NCBI GenBank assembly: GCA_963765875.1
Contig: CAVXYK010000019.1
Coordinates: forward strand, 121,984-185,983
DNA from: JAWKOK01 sp963765875
GTDB lineage: Bacteria; Chloroflexota; Anaerolineae; Caldilineales; Caldilineaceae
Length of the DNA: 64,000 nucleotides
Direction of reading: 5' to 3'
A program made the position numbers and the translations under genes. The notes under the pieces are model-generated. The model was not told the DNA's origin, searched no databases, and saw only the letters and a list, made by a program, of their open reading frames with translations. Shown one piece after another: positions 1 to 8,201 of the stretch; the first letter of the stretch is position 1; the number at the start of each line of letters is the position of its first letter.

Positions 1-56
1 CACCACATGGTCATCAAAGCGCGCAAGCCAATGTAGCGAGCGTAGGGTCCAGAGGG

Positions 57-1367
57 TCAGATATTCACGCTCTCCCTCTGCAGGCGGCGCCGGGCCAACA
101 GATATAGTTCGGCGATTAGCTCTGCGCCAAAGAGCGCCAAGAGCGGGAACGAGACGAAATGGAACCGGGGTTCTCCAAAAAAGGGCACGTATACTAGGGA
201 CAGGAAAACCACCGAGACGCCCGTCAGCACATAGCCCTCGGACCAGCGTCTGCACGTCTGCGACCCTACGCGATAGGGAGGACGGAAAGACCGACTCACC
301 ACCCCGATGATGGATAGAGCAAGTACAATCCAGTAATAGCCATTGGTGATCCGGCGAACACGATCTACTTGGTCAGTTGTAAATGAATTCCCGGTTCCGG
401 CAAAATTCCAGTGAATGAGAGAATCGTCGTACCGCCAGAGCTTGGTGAATTTGTTTGCGCCAAGCGTCAACATGCGAATCGGGTCGGCAGACATGGCAGC
501 GACCGCCGCATCACAGGAACGCTGATACCAGGTCACTTCAGTATCATCCTCGCGCAGTACGGCAGGGTTGATTGCCGGGTCTCTGTTCCAGTTGAAGCCG
601 CCGTTGGCGTCCGGATTGCTGCCGATCCACATGTTCATACAGCCGGTTGTCGAAACGGGGATAAAAATACCGAGCTGAGTCCAGTTTCTGAACGTCCATG
701 GCGTAATGATGAGGATGCTGACCAGCACCATCAGCACCGGAACCCATAGGTTGCGCACCCTGCGTTGCTTGTTGTGCGGAAAGACCGAGACCTTGACGTA
801 GAAGAGGATCGCCACCAACAGCAGAACAGCGCCCTCCGTCCGCACATAGGTAATAATACCGACCAATATCGCTGTCAGAAGCCACCAGCTTATCTGATTC
901 TTGCGGACTGCCAGGAGCAACACAATCAGAAACAGGTGGACGAGACAGGCATAGAGAGGCTCAGTAGAAATCAGACTGGCAGCCATGATATAGGTCGGCG
1001 AAAAGGCCACGATCGCTACCAGCACCAGTGCTTGCGGGTGGATCGGGCAAATCAGCCTGGCATAGTAATACAGCAGGCCAATGTCAAGCGTCAGGAGTAT
1101 GACATTAGCGAATTTGGCAGTGAAGATTGATGATGGAACGGCACGAAAGACGATGCTCAGAAAAAACGGGTATCCAACGGGCCACATTGCCGTGGGCTGA
1201 CCATCGCGAATATAGCCACGATTCTGGGCCAGGTTATTGGCCTGCTCAAAATACCATTCGGAATCGGCGTAGGGCAGATTGGGGAAATAGGTTACCCAGA
1301 CCAGCCGCAGTATGAAGGCAATAACCACAAGCACAGAAAACCAGGCGAATTGTCGATTCCGTCTCAT
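57..1367 (-). CDS. GT39-type membrane glycosyltransferase
   Basis: This is probably a GT-C fold glycosyltransferase that moves a sugar from a polyprenyl-phosphate donor to an acceptor on the outer face of the membrane. The protein is about 436 residues. It has a first membrane helix at residues 7-26, a short extracytoplasmic loop with ADSEWY (Asp35-Tyr39) where GT39/ArnT enzymes carry their catalytic acidic residue, and many further hydrophobic helices to the C-terminus. The reading frame stays open upstream to a TTG at 1520, but those 51 residues are not membrane-like and would overlap the divergent gene at 1461, so the ATG at 1367 is chosen; no clear Shine-Dalgarno sequence precedes it. It diverges from a GT2 gene and belongs to a surface-glycan region. 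The acceptor cannot be deduced. Confidence 0.75.
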   Translation of the reverse strand: MRRNRQFAWFSVLVVIAFILRLVWVTYFPNLPYADSEWYFEQANNLAQNRGYIRDGQPTAMWPVGYPFFLSIVFRAVPSSIFTAKFANVILLTLDIGLLYYYARLICPIHPQALVLVAIVAFSPTYIMAASLISTEPLYACLVHLFLIVLLLAVRKNQISWWLLTAILVGIITYVRTEGAVLLLVAILFYVKVSVFPHNKQRRVRNLWVPVLMVLVSILIITPWTFRNWTQLGIFIPVSTTGCMNMWIGSNPDANGGFNWNRDPAINPAVLREDDTEVTWYQRSCDAAVAAMSADPIRMLTLGANKFTKLWRYDDSLIHWNFAGTGNSFTTDQVDRVRRITNGYYWIVLALSIIGVVSRSFRPPYRVGSQTCRRWSEGYVLTGVSVVFLSLVYVPFFGEPRFHFVSFPLLALFGAELIAELYLLARRRLQRESVNI

Positions 1368-1460
1368 ATCAGCAAACGATTCATAGCGGTAGACAGGGCG
1401 AAGGCGAATAGAAAGGGCGGCACAGCCTAGATCTATGAGTAGATTAGTAGCGATTGCGGC

Positions 1461-2534
1461 ATGCTCAAATCGAGCGTAGTCTCTCCCTCGCATCATAATG
1501 CACCCACGCGGCGACAGCAACTTGCTTCGTCACTATATGTTGCTGTGCTGAACTGGAATCTGTGGCATGACACAGTTGAATGCGTTCACTCCCTGTTTGC
1601 TACAGGGGCGCCCGACGGACATGTAATTGTGCTCGACAACGGCTCGATGGACGATTCCGTCGAAAGGTTGAGAGCCGAGTTCGGCGAGCGGATCATCTTG
1701 ATCGAAAGCCAGACAAATCTGGGTTTTGCCGGGGGCAACAACGTGGCCATTGCCTATGCGCTATCACAGGGAGCTGAGTGGGTCTTTCTGATCAACAATG
1801 ACACAATCGTCGACCCCAGCATGATGGATGAAATGCTGGACGCCGTTGTTCAGCACCCTTCGCACCTTCTGCTGGCGCCGCTGATCTTCTATCATGACGA
1901 ACCGGAACGTATCTGGTCACTGGGCGACCGCGCACTCTTCAACACACTTCTGACCAGGGGAATCCACCGCAATCAGATCAAGCCTGCAATGCTGTCGCCA
2001 TTTATCGAGACTGACTCTCTCAATGCTTGCGCCTTGTTGATGCATCGTTCCGTCGTTCAGAACATCGGCGGTTTCGACACACGTTTTTTCATGTATGCTG
2101 AGGATGTAGATTTATGCTGGCGAGCGCGAGCCGCAGGCTTCAAGCTGGCATGCGTTACGCGTGCGCACATGTGGCACAAGGTCTCACGCAGTACCGGTGT
2201 GCACCATCCAAAATCCCGCTATTGGCGCATCTCCAACCAGATTCGCTTCTATCGGCGCTATGCACATGGCATTCAGAAAATTCTGCTCTTCTGCTTCACA
2301 CTGATACGCGCGCTTCGCATGGGATTGGTCGATTTGCTGCACCGCCGTTTCACGCTTGCCTGCACTACACTAAATGCATGGCGAGACGGCTGGTTTCGCA
2401 CAGCCTATGCGCCCGTATATGGAACGGAAGAACGCAGAACGATAGAACACCGAACAGTCAACGAAGATGTAGCGCATGCCTTCGACCATGACCCATCTCG
2501 CGACCCAACAGAAGGAAGACTATGGAAACCGTAG
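1461..2534 (+). CDS. GT2 family glycosyltransferase
   Basis: This is a cytoplasmic GT-A fold glycosyltransferase of about 357 residues, of the kind that adds rhamnose or a related sugar during polysaccharide assembly. The N-terminal nucleotide-binding strand reads YVAVLNWN at residues 26-33. The metal-binding acidic motif is INNDT (Asn112-Asp114 region), and the acceptor-side motif is AEDVDLCWR with Glu214-Asp215. No membrane helices are evident, apart from a weakly hydrophobic stretch near residue 275. The 3' end overlaps the next gene by 13 nt, so the two are probably co-translated. The donor and acceptor sugars are unknown. The start lacks a strong ribosome-binding site but no better in-frame start exists before the first conserved strand. 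Confidence 0.85.
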   Translation: MLKSSVVSPSHHNAPTRRQQLASSLYVAVLNWNLWHDTVECVHSLFATGAPDGHVIVLDNGSMDDSVERLRAEFGERIILIESQTNLGFAGGNNVAIAYALSQGAEWVFLINNDTIVDPSMMDEMLDAVVQHPSHLLLAPLIFYHDEPERIWSLGDRALFNTLLTRGIHRNQIKPAMLSPFIETDSLNACALLMHRSVVQNIGGFDTRFFMYAEDVDLCWRARAAGFKLACVTRAHMWHKVSRSTGVHHPKSRYWRISNQIRFYRRYAHGIQKILLFCFTLIRALRMGLVDLLHRRFTLACTTLNAWRDGWFRTAYAPVYGTEERRTIEHRTVNEDVAHAFDHDPSRDPTEGRLWKP

Positions 2535-3472
2535 CCTGTAATCTATGCGGTTGTGCTGAATATCGCCACTATGCCACAATACCCGATCTGCTGCTTGAGC
2601 GGCTTGATGTAAAGGCCACATTGGTGCAGTGTACTGACTGCGGCCTGGTCTATCAGAATCCGCGACCTACGTTGTCTGAAATCGGTCAGCACTACCCATC
2701 GGATTATGAACCCTATGCAGACACGACCGCTACGAATCCTGCAACCCTTACGTCAGTCAAGAACTGGTTGATTCAGAAAGCGATTGCCTATGGCATCCAC
2801 AAACGATGTCGATTTATCACCAGACACAAATCCGGCGGGAGATTACTTGACGTAGGCTGCGCAACCGGCACATTTCTGCTTGGCATGCAGCAGGATCCCA
2901 ATTGGGAGACGATTGGCATCGAACTAAGCGATGAGGTTGCAGAGTACGCCCGCACACGCCACAAGCTCAATGTTGTCACAGGTACACTGGAAGAGGCGCA
3001 CTTTCCCGATGAGCAGTTCGATGCTGTAACGATGTGGGACGTGCTGGAGCATCTGCACGATCCGGAAGCAAGCATGCGAGAGATTCATCGCATTCTGAAG
3101 CCTGACGGTATCGTCGTGATGCGTGTGCCCAATTTGCACAGTTGGGATGCCGCCATTTTCGGCAACAATTGGGCCGGACTCGATGCACCGCGCCATCTCT
3201 ACATCTTCACAACAACGACGCTAAACTCATTGCTGGCGAAGAGCGGCTACGAAGTCATTTCGAACAGTTCAGCCATCGGCGGATATGTGACTTTTGTCCT
3301 AAGCGTACGTTTCTGGTTGACTGCCCGGGGCGTCTCGCCCAAGGTCAAGCAGGCAGTCAAAAAAATCCTGTACAATCCCATCGCGCGTTTGATCAGCGTC
3401 CCCATCTTCTATATCCCCTCGCTTCTGCGTCGGGGCCCGATGATCGTGACAACAGCCAGAAAGGCACGCTAG
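2522..3472 (+). CDS. Zinc-knuckle class I SAM methyltransferase
   Basis: This is a predicted S-adenosylmethionine-dependent methyltransferase of 316 residues. The N-terminus carries a two-pair cysteine knuckle (Cys6, Cys9, then Cys37, Cys40), as seen in methyltransferases that act on sugar nucleotides or sugar chains. The SAM-binding glycine loop is LLDVGCATGTFL near residues 108-119, and the acidic/proline segment MWDVLEHLHDPE follows. The C-terminal third is partly hydrophobic and may associate with the membrane. The gene overlaps the upstream GT2 gene and is followed after 11 nt by the flippase-like gene, so the three probably form one operon. Methylation of a surface glycan or its lipid carrier is an inference from context. 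Confidence 0.85.
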   Translation: METVACNLCGCAEYRHYATIPDLLLERLDVKATLVQCTDCGLVYQNPRPTLSEIGQHYPSDYEPYADTTATNPATLTSVKNWLIQKAIAYGIHKRCRFITRHKSGGRLLDVGCATGTFLLGMQQDPNWETIGIELSDEVAEYARTRHKLNVVTGTLEEAHFPDEQFDAVTMWDVLEHLHDPEASMREIHRILKPDGIVVMRVPNLHSWDAAIFGNNWAGLDAPRHLYIFTTTTLNSLLAKSGYEVISNSSAIGGYVTFVLSVRFWLTARGVSPKVKQAVKKILYNPIARLISVPIFYIPSLLRRGPMIVTTARKAR

Positions 3473-3483
3473 GCTATCATATC

Positions 3484-4428
3484 GTGCCCACCTCATTGAC
3501 TCGCTCCAAAGTGATCAAGGGTGTATTGGCAGTTGGCGTGCTGCTTCTTTCGACCTCAATTCTCGCCATCCTGGTCTATCGAGAACGGGACGTATTGCTC
3601 AACTATGATTGGGCGTTGCGCTGGGAGTACATTGTTGCCGCATTTGGCCTGACGATGGCAGCAATATTGTTGCCTGCCTACGTGTGGACCGATATGATGG
3701 GGGCATTGGGCAGTGCCGTGAAGTGGTCCGAGCATTTTCGCTACTACTTCTATTCACACGTTTCCAGACGGCTGCCCGGCACGGTCTGGTATCTATTTGG
3801 GCGCAACTACCTCTACAAGCAACATGGAGAGTCCATGCGACTGGTGACCGTTGCCAGTGGCCTGGAATTCGTGATAGCCGTCTCTTCAGGCGCATTTGTC
3901 TCACTGCTCTTTGCCAGGTTCATCTGGGCGCAGCTTTCCCAGATCTACATCGTCCTTCTGTTCATTGCTCTTTGCCTTGGCGCCGCGGCCACGCATCCGC
4001 GGATGATTCAATGGAGCATGATCAAGATGCGCATGGAAGCGGCTCCGCAGATCCGATACCGGGACATCATCAAATGGTTCATGTTCTATTCTGCGATCTG
4101 GATCCTAGGCGGCGTCGGACTCTATCTCATCGCCAATGCAGTGACGGTCGTCCCGGTCGCCGATCTACCCTACATTGTTGCCAGTTGGTGTTTGGTCGGA
4201 ACACTGTCGTTTCTCGTCTTCTTTCTGCCGACCAACTTGGGCATCACGGAAGTCGGCCTTAGCCTACTGCTGGCAGCCATCATGCCTTCATCAATAGCCG
4301 TGTTTATCGCCATTTTTACACGCATTCTGCTAATGACATTTGAGTTGATCGCCGTTGGCATCGTCATCGGCGCGAGATCGATGGGCGGAACTGGCGCAAC
4401 ACCATCTAAGCCGCCGCCTCCAGAGTAA
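3484..4428 (+). CDS. Flippase-like (LPG synthase TM region / UPF0104) membrane protein
   Basis: This is an integral membrane protein of about 314 residues with six to eight hydrophobic helices. It resembles the lysylphosphatidylglycerol-synthase transmembrane region, a flippase-like family. Conserved-looking features are RLPGTVWYLFGR after the third helix and FLPTNLGITEVGL near residue 250, which matches the usual Pro-x-x-Leu-Gly-x-x-Glu signature. The frame is open much further upstream, but that part lies inside the methyltransferase gene, so the GTG at 3484 is chosen; TTG 3496 and GTG 3511 are alternatives. Together with the glycosyltransferases it may help move lipid-linked intermediates across the membrane, which is an inference. 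Confidence 0.7.
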   Translation: MPTSLTRSKVIKGVLAVGVLLLSTSILAILVYRERDVLLNYDWALRWEYIVAAFGLTMAAILLPAYVWTDMMGALGSAVKWSEHFRYYFYSHVSRRLPGTVWYLFGRNYLYKQHGESMRLVTVASGLEFVIAVSSGAFVSLLFARFIWAQLSQIYIVLLFIALCLGAAATHPRMIQWSMIKMRMEAAPQIRYRDIIKWFMFYSAIWILGGVGLYLIANAVTVVPVADLPYIVASWCLVGTLSFLVFFLPTNLGITEVGLSLLLAAIMPSSIAVFIAIFTRILLMTFELIAVGIVIGARSMGGTGATPSKPPPPE

Positions 4429-4521
4429 ATACCGCTTATGGGGTATGGTAAATCATCCTAATTTTCGCAAGCAATCTTGGGGGTTTTCGCCTCAGAAGCT
4501 CAAAATAGACCATATGGGTGA

Positions 4522-4550
4522 TTGTATCTACACAAGTTTGTCGCTATGCT
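4522..4550 (+). promoter_or_regulatory. Candidate sigma70-like promoter of the surface-protein gene
   Basis: TTGTAT at 4522-4527 and TATGCT at 4545-4550 are separated by 17 nt in the only non-coding stretch upstream of the secreted-protein gene. The match to consensus is moderate, so this is a weak call. Confidence 0.3.
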
Positions 4551-4605
4551 ACCGGCTGTTAGCAAAGCTTATCTGTTGAGTTCGTTGCTCGAGCTTCAAC
4601 ACCGA

Positions 4606-4629
4606 GTGTAATCACAGTGTGTAATCACA
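4606..4629 (+). repeat. Two direct repeats next to a Shine-Dalgarno site
   Basis: The 11-mer GTGTAATCACA occurs at 4606-4616 and again at 4619-4629, a period of 13 nt. The second copy ends at the first base of AAGGAG (4629-4634), the ribosome-binding site of the gene starting at 4643. This could be a protein-binding or mRNA regulatory site, or chance duplication. Confidence 0.5.
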
Positions 4630-4642
4630 AGGAGAAAACGTT

Positions 4643-5980
4643 ATGATTGCAAAAAAAGTCAGCAGGATAGTGCTTGCACTTGTCCTAATGTCGGTCTTTT
4701 TCGTAGCTGCCGGCACTTCAGTTGCCAACGCTCAGACCTGCGACAAGACATCCAGTGTAAACATGTCAAACCTGGATACCAAGGCGGCCAACATCACAAT
4801 CACAGCCTATAAGGCTGACGGCACAGTAGACGGGCAGCCCTTTAGCGATCAGATCGCTGTAGGCAAGGGCAAGGCCTATTTCCCGATTCCCAACATCAGT
4901 GCCGGTTTTAGCGGTGCTCTTGTGGTTTCGTCGGATGCAAGCGTTGCGGCCATCGCCAATATTGTCTGTACAGACTTCTCAGCAGGCGGTTCCTACGTAG
5001 CCGGCACTACCGGGTCGACGACGGTAAATCTGCCGGTTCTGAACAAGGGCAATGGCGGGTTCACCACGACGTTTAGCGTCCAGAACACCGCTTCCGACGA
5101 GGCCAATGTCACTGTTCAGTACACTGATGGTACATCGGCCAGTGCAAAGATTCCGCCAAATGCTGCCGCTGTTTTCGACCAGGCAACTGAGAACCACACA
5201 GAGAAGAACTTCGCCGGTACCGTAACCAGTGACAAGCCAGTCGTGGCCTCGGCGCTTCAGGAGAGTTCATCGATCATCTTCTCCTACCTGGCCTTCTCCA
5301 CCAGCGGTACACCGAAGCCGCTCTTCCCGTTGGTCAACGCCAACAACGGCCCGTACGTTACCGCGATTCAGATTCAGAACGGCGGCACCCAGTCCACAGA
5401 TGTGACGGTTTCCTACACACCGTCAGGCAGCGATGGCACCGCGTGCACGGAAACGCAGACGATTGCGGCCGGCAAAGCGAAGAACTTCACATTGAATGTT
5501 TTCAGCGGCAACCCGGCTGGTATCACGACGACCTGCATTAACAAGCAGAAATTTGTTGGTTCCGCAGTCGTTTCGGCAAACTCTGCTGACCAACCCCTGA
5601 TTGGTATCATCAATCAGTTGGGCAGCACGGATGGCGAGGCCTATGGTTCCTTCTCGGCAGATGATGCTACGGACAAGGTTTCACTCCCGCTGATCATGGA
5701 TCGCAATGGCGGCTTCTTCACCGGCATCAACGTCCTGAATGCAGGCACCTCAGACACGACTGTAAACTGTACGTTCAGCGACACTGCCTACACGGTCAGC
5801 AAGACGCTCAAGCCCGGTGAGGCCTTGAACGACCTTCAGATTAACAAGATCGCTGACAAGTACGTCGGTTCAGGCGTCTGCACAGGCGGTTCAGGCTCCA
5901 AGCTCGTGGCCGTTGTCAACCAGTTGGGCACCGCAGGCGGCGTGGATCAGCTCTATGTGTACGAGGGCATCAACAACTAA
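4643..5980 (+). CDS. Secreted four-repeat beta-sandwich-like surface protein
   Basis: I do not recognise a named family. The 445-residue protein begins with a Sec signal peptide (basic MIAKK, hydrophobic core 8-22, likely cleavage after ANA at residue 30). The mature part is made of about four related 75-100 residue units starting near residues 38, 128, 227 and 346. The last three open with the related strings LPVLNKGNGGF, FPLVNANNGPY and LPLIMDRNGGF, followed by Val/Thr-rich strands such as NVTVQY. This looks like tandem all-beta domains, with a few cysteines that could form disulfides. A good AAGGAG site precedes the ATG and a strong terminator follows, as expected for a well-expressed surface or S-layer-like protein. 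The position inside a glycosyltransferase region suggests it may be glycosylated, which is an inference. Confidence 0.8.
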   Translation: MIAKKVSRIVLALVLMSVFFVAAGTSVANAQTCDKTSSVNMSNLDTKAANITITAYKADGTVDGQPFSDQIAVGKGKAYFPIPNISAGFSGALVVSSDASVAAIANIVCTDFSAGGSYVAGTTGSTTVNLPVLNKGNGGFTTTFSVQNTASDEANVTVQYTDGTSASAKIPPNAAAVFDQATENHTEKNFAGTVTSDKPVVASALQESSSIIFSYLAFSTSGTPKPLFPLVNANNGPYVTAIQIQNGGTQSTDVTVSYTPSGSDGTACTETQTIAAGKAKNFTLNVFSGNPAGITTTCINKQKFVGSAVVSANSADQPLIGIINQLGSTDGEAYGSFSADDATDKVSLPLIMDRNGGFFTGINVLNAGTSDTTVNCTFSDTAYTVSKTLKPGEALNDLQINKIADKYVGSGVCTGGSGSKLVAVVNQLGTAGGVDQLYVYEGINN

Positions 5981-6020
5981 CATCGCCTCGTAATGCACGA
6001 TAGCTAAATGGTAATTTCCC

Positions 6021-6068
6021 AGCCGACGAGAAACAGTGCTATTCTTGTTTCTCGTCGGTTGGTCTTTT
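6021..6068 (+). terminator. Strong intrinsic terminator
   Basis: A perfect 13-bp stem (CCGACGAGAAACA at 6023-6035 with its complement at 6046-6058) is extended by one G-T and one A-T pair, encloses a 10-nt loop and is followed by a T-rich run including TCTTTT. It lies 43 nt after the stop of the surface-protein gene. Confidence 0.9.
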
Positions 6069-6151
6069 CCCCCCACGTTCAACCAGCAATTAACTTATGC
6101 CGGCTGACTACCAGCCAGCAAAATAGAGTATCTAGTAAGAGACTACGTCGC

Positions 6152-6805
6152 ATGAAAACGAATCAACGATTCCATTATTTTATCCTCACACTTTGCCTCT
6201 TGCTCAGCAGCTTCTATCTGGTGGCATGTCGGTCCTCAGGATCCGAAGAGGCAACTGCAGTGTCAGTAGAATCCGAGTCGGTGGCATCTGAGTCAGCAGA
6301 AGCGGCTGATGCGCCGGAGTCACCATTGCCTGTGTCGGAATCGGAATCTCCTGACGCACCAGTATCGCCGCTGCCTGTGGACGCGCCGGTATCCCCGCTG
6401 TTTGTACCTGTCGGTACGCCGCCGGAAGCGACGCCCTCCGAGACCACTGGCTCAGTTGTAGGAGCGGTTGTTGTCAAACCGGCATCTGAAGGCGAAGGCT
6501 ATCGCCCATTTGCCAACTCACTTGTTTCAATTGCAGGCATTCTCGAACGACCCGGCGATAATGCGCAGGTGGCTGGTTATGAACCTTCGACTGCCCCCAA
6601 GGCAACATCAGACGAGTATGGACGCTTCGCACTTAATGACGTGATCCCGGGCAAATACGCTCTGATTTTGGATATGGTTATTCACCAGCACCTCGTGTTG
6701 GATCCGGACTCGGGCGACGGTATTGTGTTTGAGGTTGTTGCCGGTGAGACAGTTGACTTGGGCACATTCCTTTATGACTCCTTGCCTATTATAGGATATG
6801 AATGA
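6152..6805 (+). CDS. Lipoprotein with Ser/Glu/Pro linker and regulatory-like beta domain
   Basis: This is a predicted lipoprotein of 217 residues. The signal sequence ends in a lipobox LVAC, with the lipidated cysteine at residue 26. Residues 30-100 are a low-complexity Ser/Glu/Ala/Pro/Val linker, and residues 105-210 resemble a carboxypeptidase-regulatory-like beta-sandwich (SVVGAVVV, then TSDEYGRFALNDVIPGKYAL). The frame is open from 6008, but that upstream part overlaps the terminator of the previous gene, so ATG 6152 just before the signal peptide is the start. Such proteins usually sit on the outer face of the membrane, tethering or binding other surface components; the exact role is unknown. 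Confidence 0.75.
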   Translation: MKTNQRFHYFILTLCLLLSSFYLVACRSSGSEEATAVSVESESVASESAEAADAPESPLPVSESESPDAPVSPLPVDAPVSPLFVPVGTPPEATPSETTGSVVGAVVVKPASEGEGYRPFANSLVSIAGILERPGDNAQVAGYEPSTAPKATSDEYGRFALNDVIPGKYALILDMVIHQHLVLDPDSGDGIVFEVVAGETVDLGTFLYDSLPIIGYE

Positions 6806-6834
6806 GTATGAACCCAGGACAAAATGCCTTTTTT

Positions 6835-6971
6835 GCCACAGATTTACACGGATGAAAAAAGATAAGGCACAGATGGTACTGGGATTACTCTGGATATCTG
6901 CAATTCATCTGTGAAAATCGGGTCCCTATCTGTGGCTATCGGTGGCCAATTTTCGTTTTGCAGTAGAGTCA
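6835..6971. repeat. Intergenic palindromic element, CACAGAT family
   Basis: The non-coding stretch is bounded by GCCACAGAT (6835-6843) and its complement ATCTGTGGC (6928-6936), with further scattered CACAGAT/ATCTGTG words. The tail TTTTGCAGTAGAGTCA (6956-6971) is identical to 57948-57963. A relative with the same words lies at 19658-19770. Confidence 0.75.
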
Positions 6972-7024
6972 TGAATAGGCCGTGACGCTGAGAAAGTGCT
7001 CTACCTTTAGCCGTTGAGAACCTG

Positions 7025-8065
7025 ATGCGAGTGCTGTTTCTGACCGGCCGTGAAATCGGATATGCTCGCAATCAGGTTCTGCTCAACGCTTTTCAGCGTT
7101 TTGCGGATGTCGATACAATCGCCAGTACGAAAAAACCGCGTTCACTCATGCTAAACAGCTTGAGCGTTGCGGGCCGAGCGGCCGAGAAGCTGGCCCGCAA
7201 CGAGTACGACCTCATCTTTGTCGGCTTCTACGGCCATCTGATCCTACAGCTTCTCAGGCCGCTAATACGTACACCGTTGCTCTTCGACGCTTTCCTCTCC
7301 ACCTACGACACCCTCTGCTTTGATAGAGCGTTGTTTGCCCCTGGGTCACCCATGGGGCGTCTGGCTTTTCGTCTGGACTGGAGCTCTATTCGTCGCGCGG
7401 ACCGTGTTCTATTGGACACGGAACAGCACGTCGACTATTTTGTCGAGACATTCAAATGGCCGCGTTCCAACTTCGAGGTGTTGCCGGTTGGATGTGATGA
7501 CACGATATACAGGCCACACCTGAACTCTCCGGCGCGGAGCCCACTCACTGTATTAAGTTACAGCACCTTCCTTTCACTGCACGGCATCGATGTCATACTC
7601 CATGCAGCAAGCAAGCTGGTCGGTGAGCCGTCGCGAATTCGGCTAATTGGGCGCGGCCCAGCTTACGACCAGATGCGTACACTTGCTGATAGTCTTGCGC
7701 TCGCTAATGTCACGTTTTCGCCGCCGGTGCATCCGATAGAGCTTGCAGGGAAAATTGCAGATGCTGACATCTGCCTGGGTGGCCACTTCAACGACAGTGG
7801 GAAAGCAAGCCGCGTGATCCCAGGCAAAATCTACCAGATGTTGGCCGTGGGCCGCGCAGTGATAGCGGGGAATACGCCTGCAAATCGAGAATTGCTGACC
7901 CATAATCAGACGGCCTATCTTGTACCCGTTTCCGACGCGGATGCCCTGGCCCAAGCCATTCACACACTCACACATGACCATGCATTGCGAACGCGATCTG
8001 GCCTTAGCCGGCCGCTCGCTATACGAGGAGCGATGCAGCGAAACCGTCATTACACGGAAACTTGA
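7025..8065 (+). CDS. GT4 family glycosyltransferase, C-terminus frameshifted
   Basis: This is a GT-B fold glycosyltransferase of the GT1/GT4 group. The N-terminal half includes IRRADRVLLDTEQHVDYF, and the C-terminal donor domain includes IRLIGRGPAYDQM and GKIYQMLAVGRAVIAGN. In the open frame the last 25 residues do not look like the family. A +1 shift near 7991-7996 gives DLALAGRSLYEERCSETV and a reading frame to a TAG at 8091-8093, which is the normal GT4 C-terminal helix. The tract at the break is ACGCGA; restoring one CG or removing one base joins the frames. The real gene therefore probably spans 7025-8093, and the break is either a sequence error or a recent mutation. The start ATG has only a weak ribosome-binding site. 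Confidence 0.8.
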   Translation: MRVLFLTGREIGYARNQVLLNAFQRFADVDTIASTKKPRSLMLNSLSVAGRAAEKLARNEYDLIFVGFYGHLILQLLRPLIRTPLLFDAFLSTYDTLCFDRALFAPGSPMGRLAFRLDWSSIRRADRVLLDTEQHVDYFVETFKWPRSNFEVLPVGCDDTIYRPHLNSPARSPLTVLSYSTFLSLHGIDVILHAASKLVGEPSRIRLIGRGPAYDQMRTLADSLALANVTFSPPVHPIELAGKIADADICLGGHFNDSGKASRVIPGKIYQMLAVGRAVIAGNTPANRELLTHNQTAYLVPVSDADALAQAIHTLTHDHALRTRSGLSRPLAIRGAMQRNRHYTET

Positions 8066-8201
8066 GACCATTGTAAAGAAGATGTTGGGGTAGGAAGAAC
8101 GTGGGGTAGGAGGCTGTCACGCGGGTAGTATGACCTGCCGTTGCCCACTCACTTGCTCCGCCGCATGGTAGTGGCTCACATGCCTTGCAGCATTCACCTC
8201 G

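Noticed and set aside
1..56. Possible start of a further minus-strand gene at position 8
   Set aside because: Only two codons would be in the window and no ribosome-binding site is visible.
1368..1520. N-terminal extension of the GT39 gene to a TTG at 1520
   Set aside because: The extra residues are not membrane-like and would overlap the divergent GT2 gene; the first membrane helix follows the ATG at 1367.
3142..3483. N-terminal extension of the flippase-like protein
   Set aside because: It lies wholly inside the methyltransferase gene in another frame and is not hydrophobic.
6008..6151. N-terminal extension of the lipoprotein gene
   Set aside because: It begins inside the terminator hairpin of the previous gene and would bury the signal peptide.
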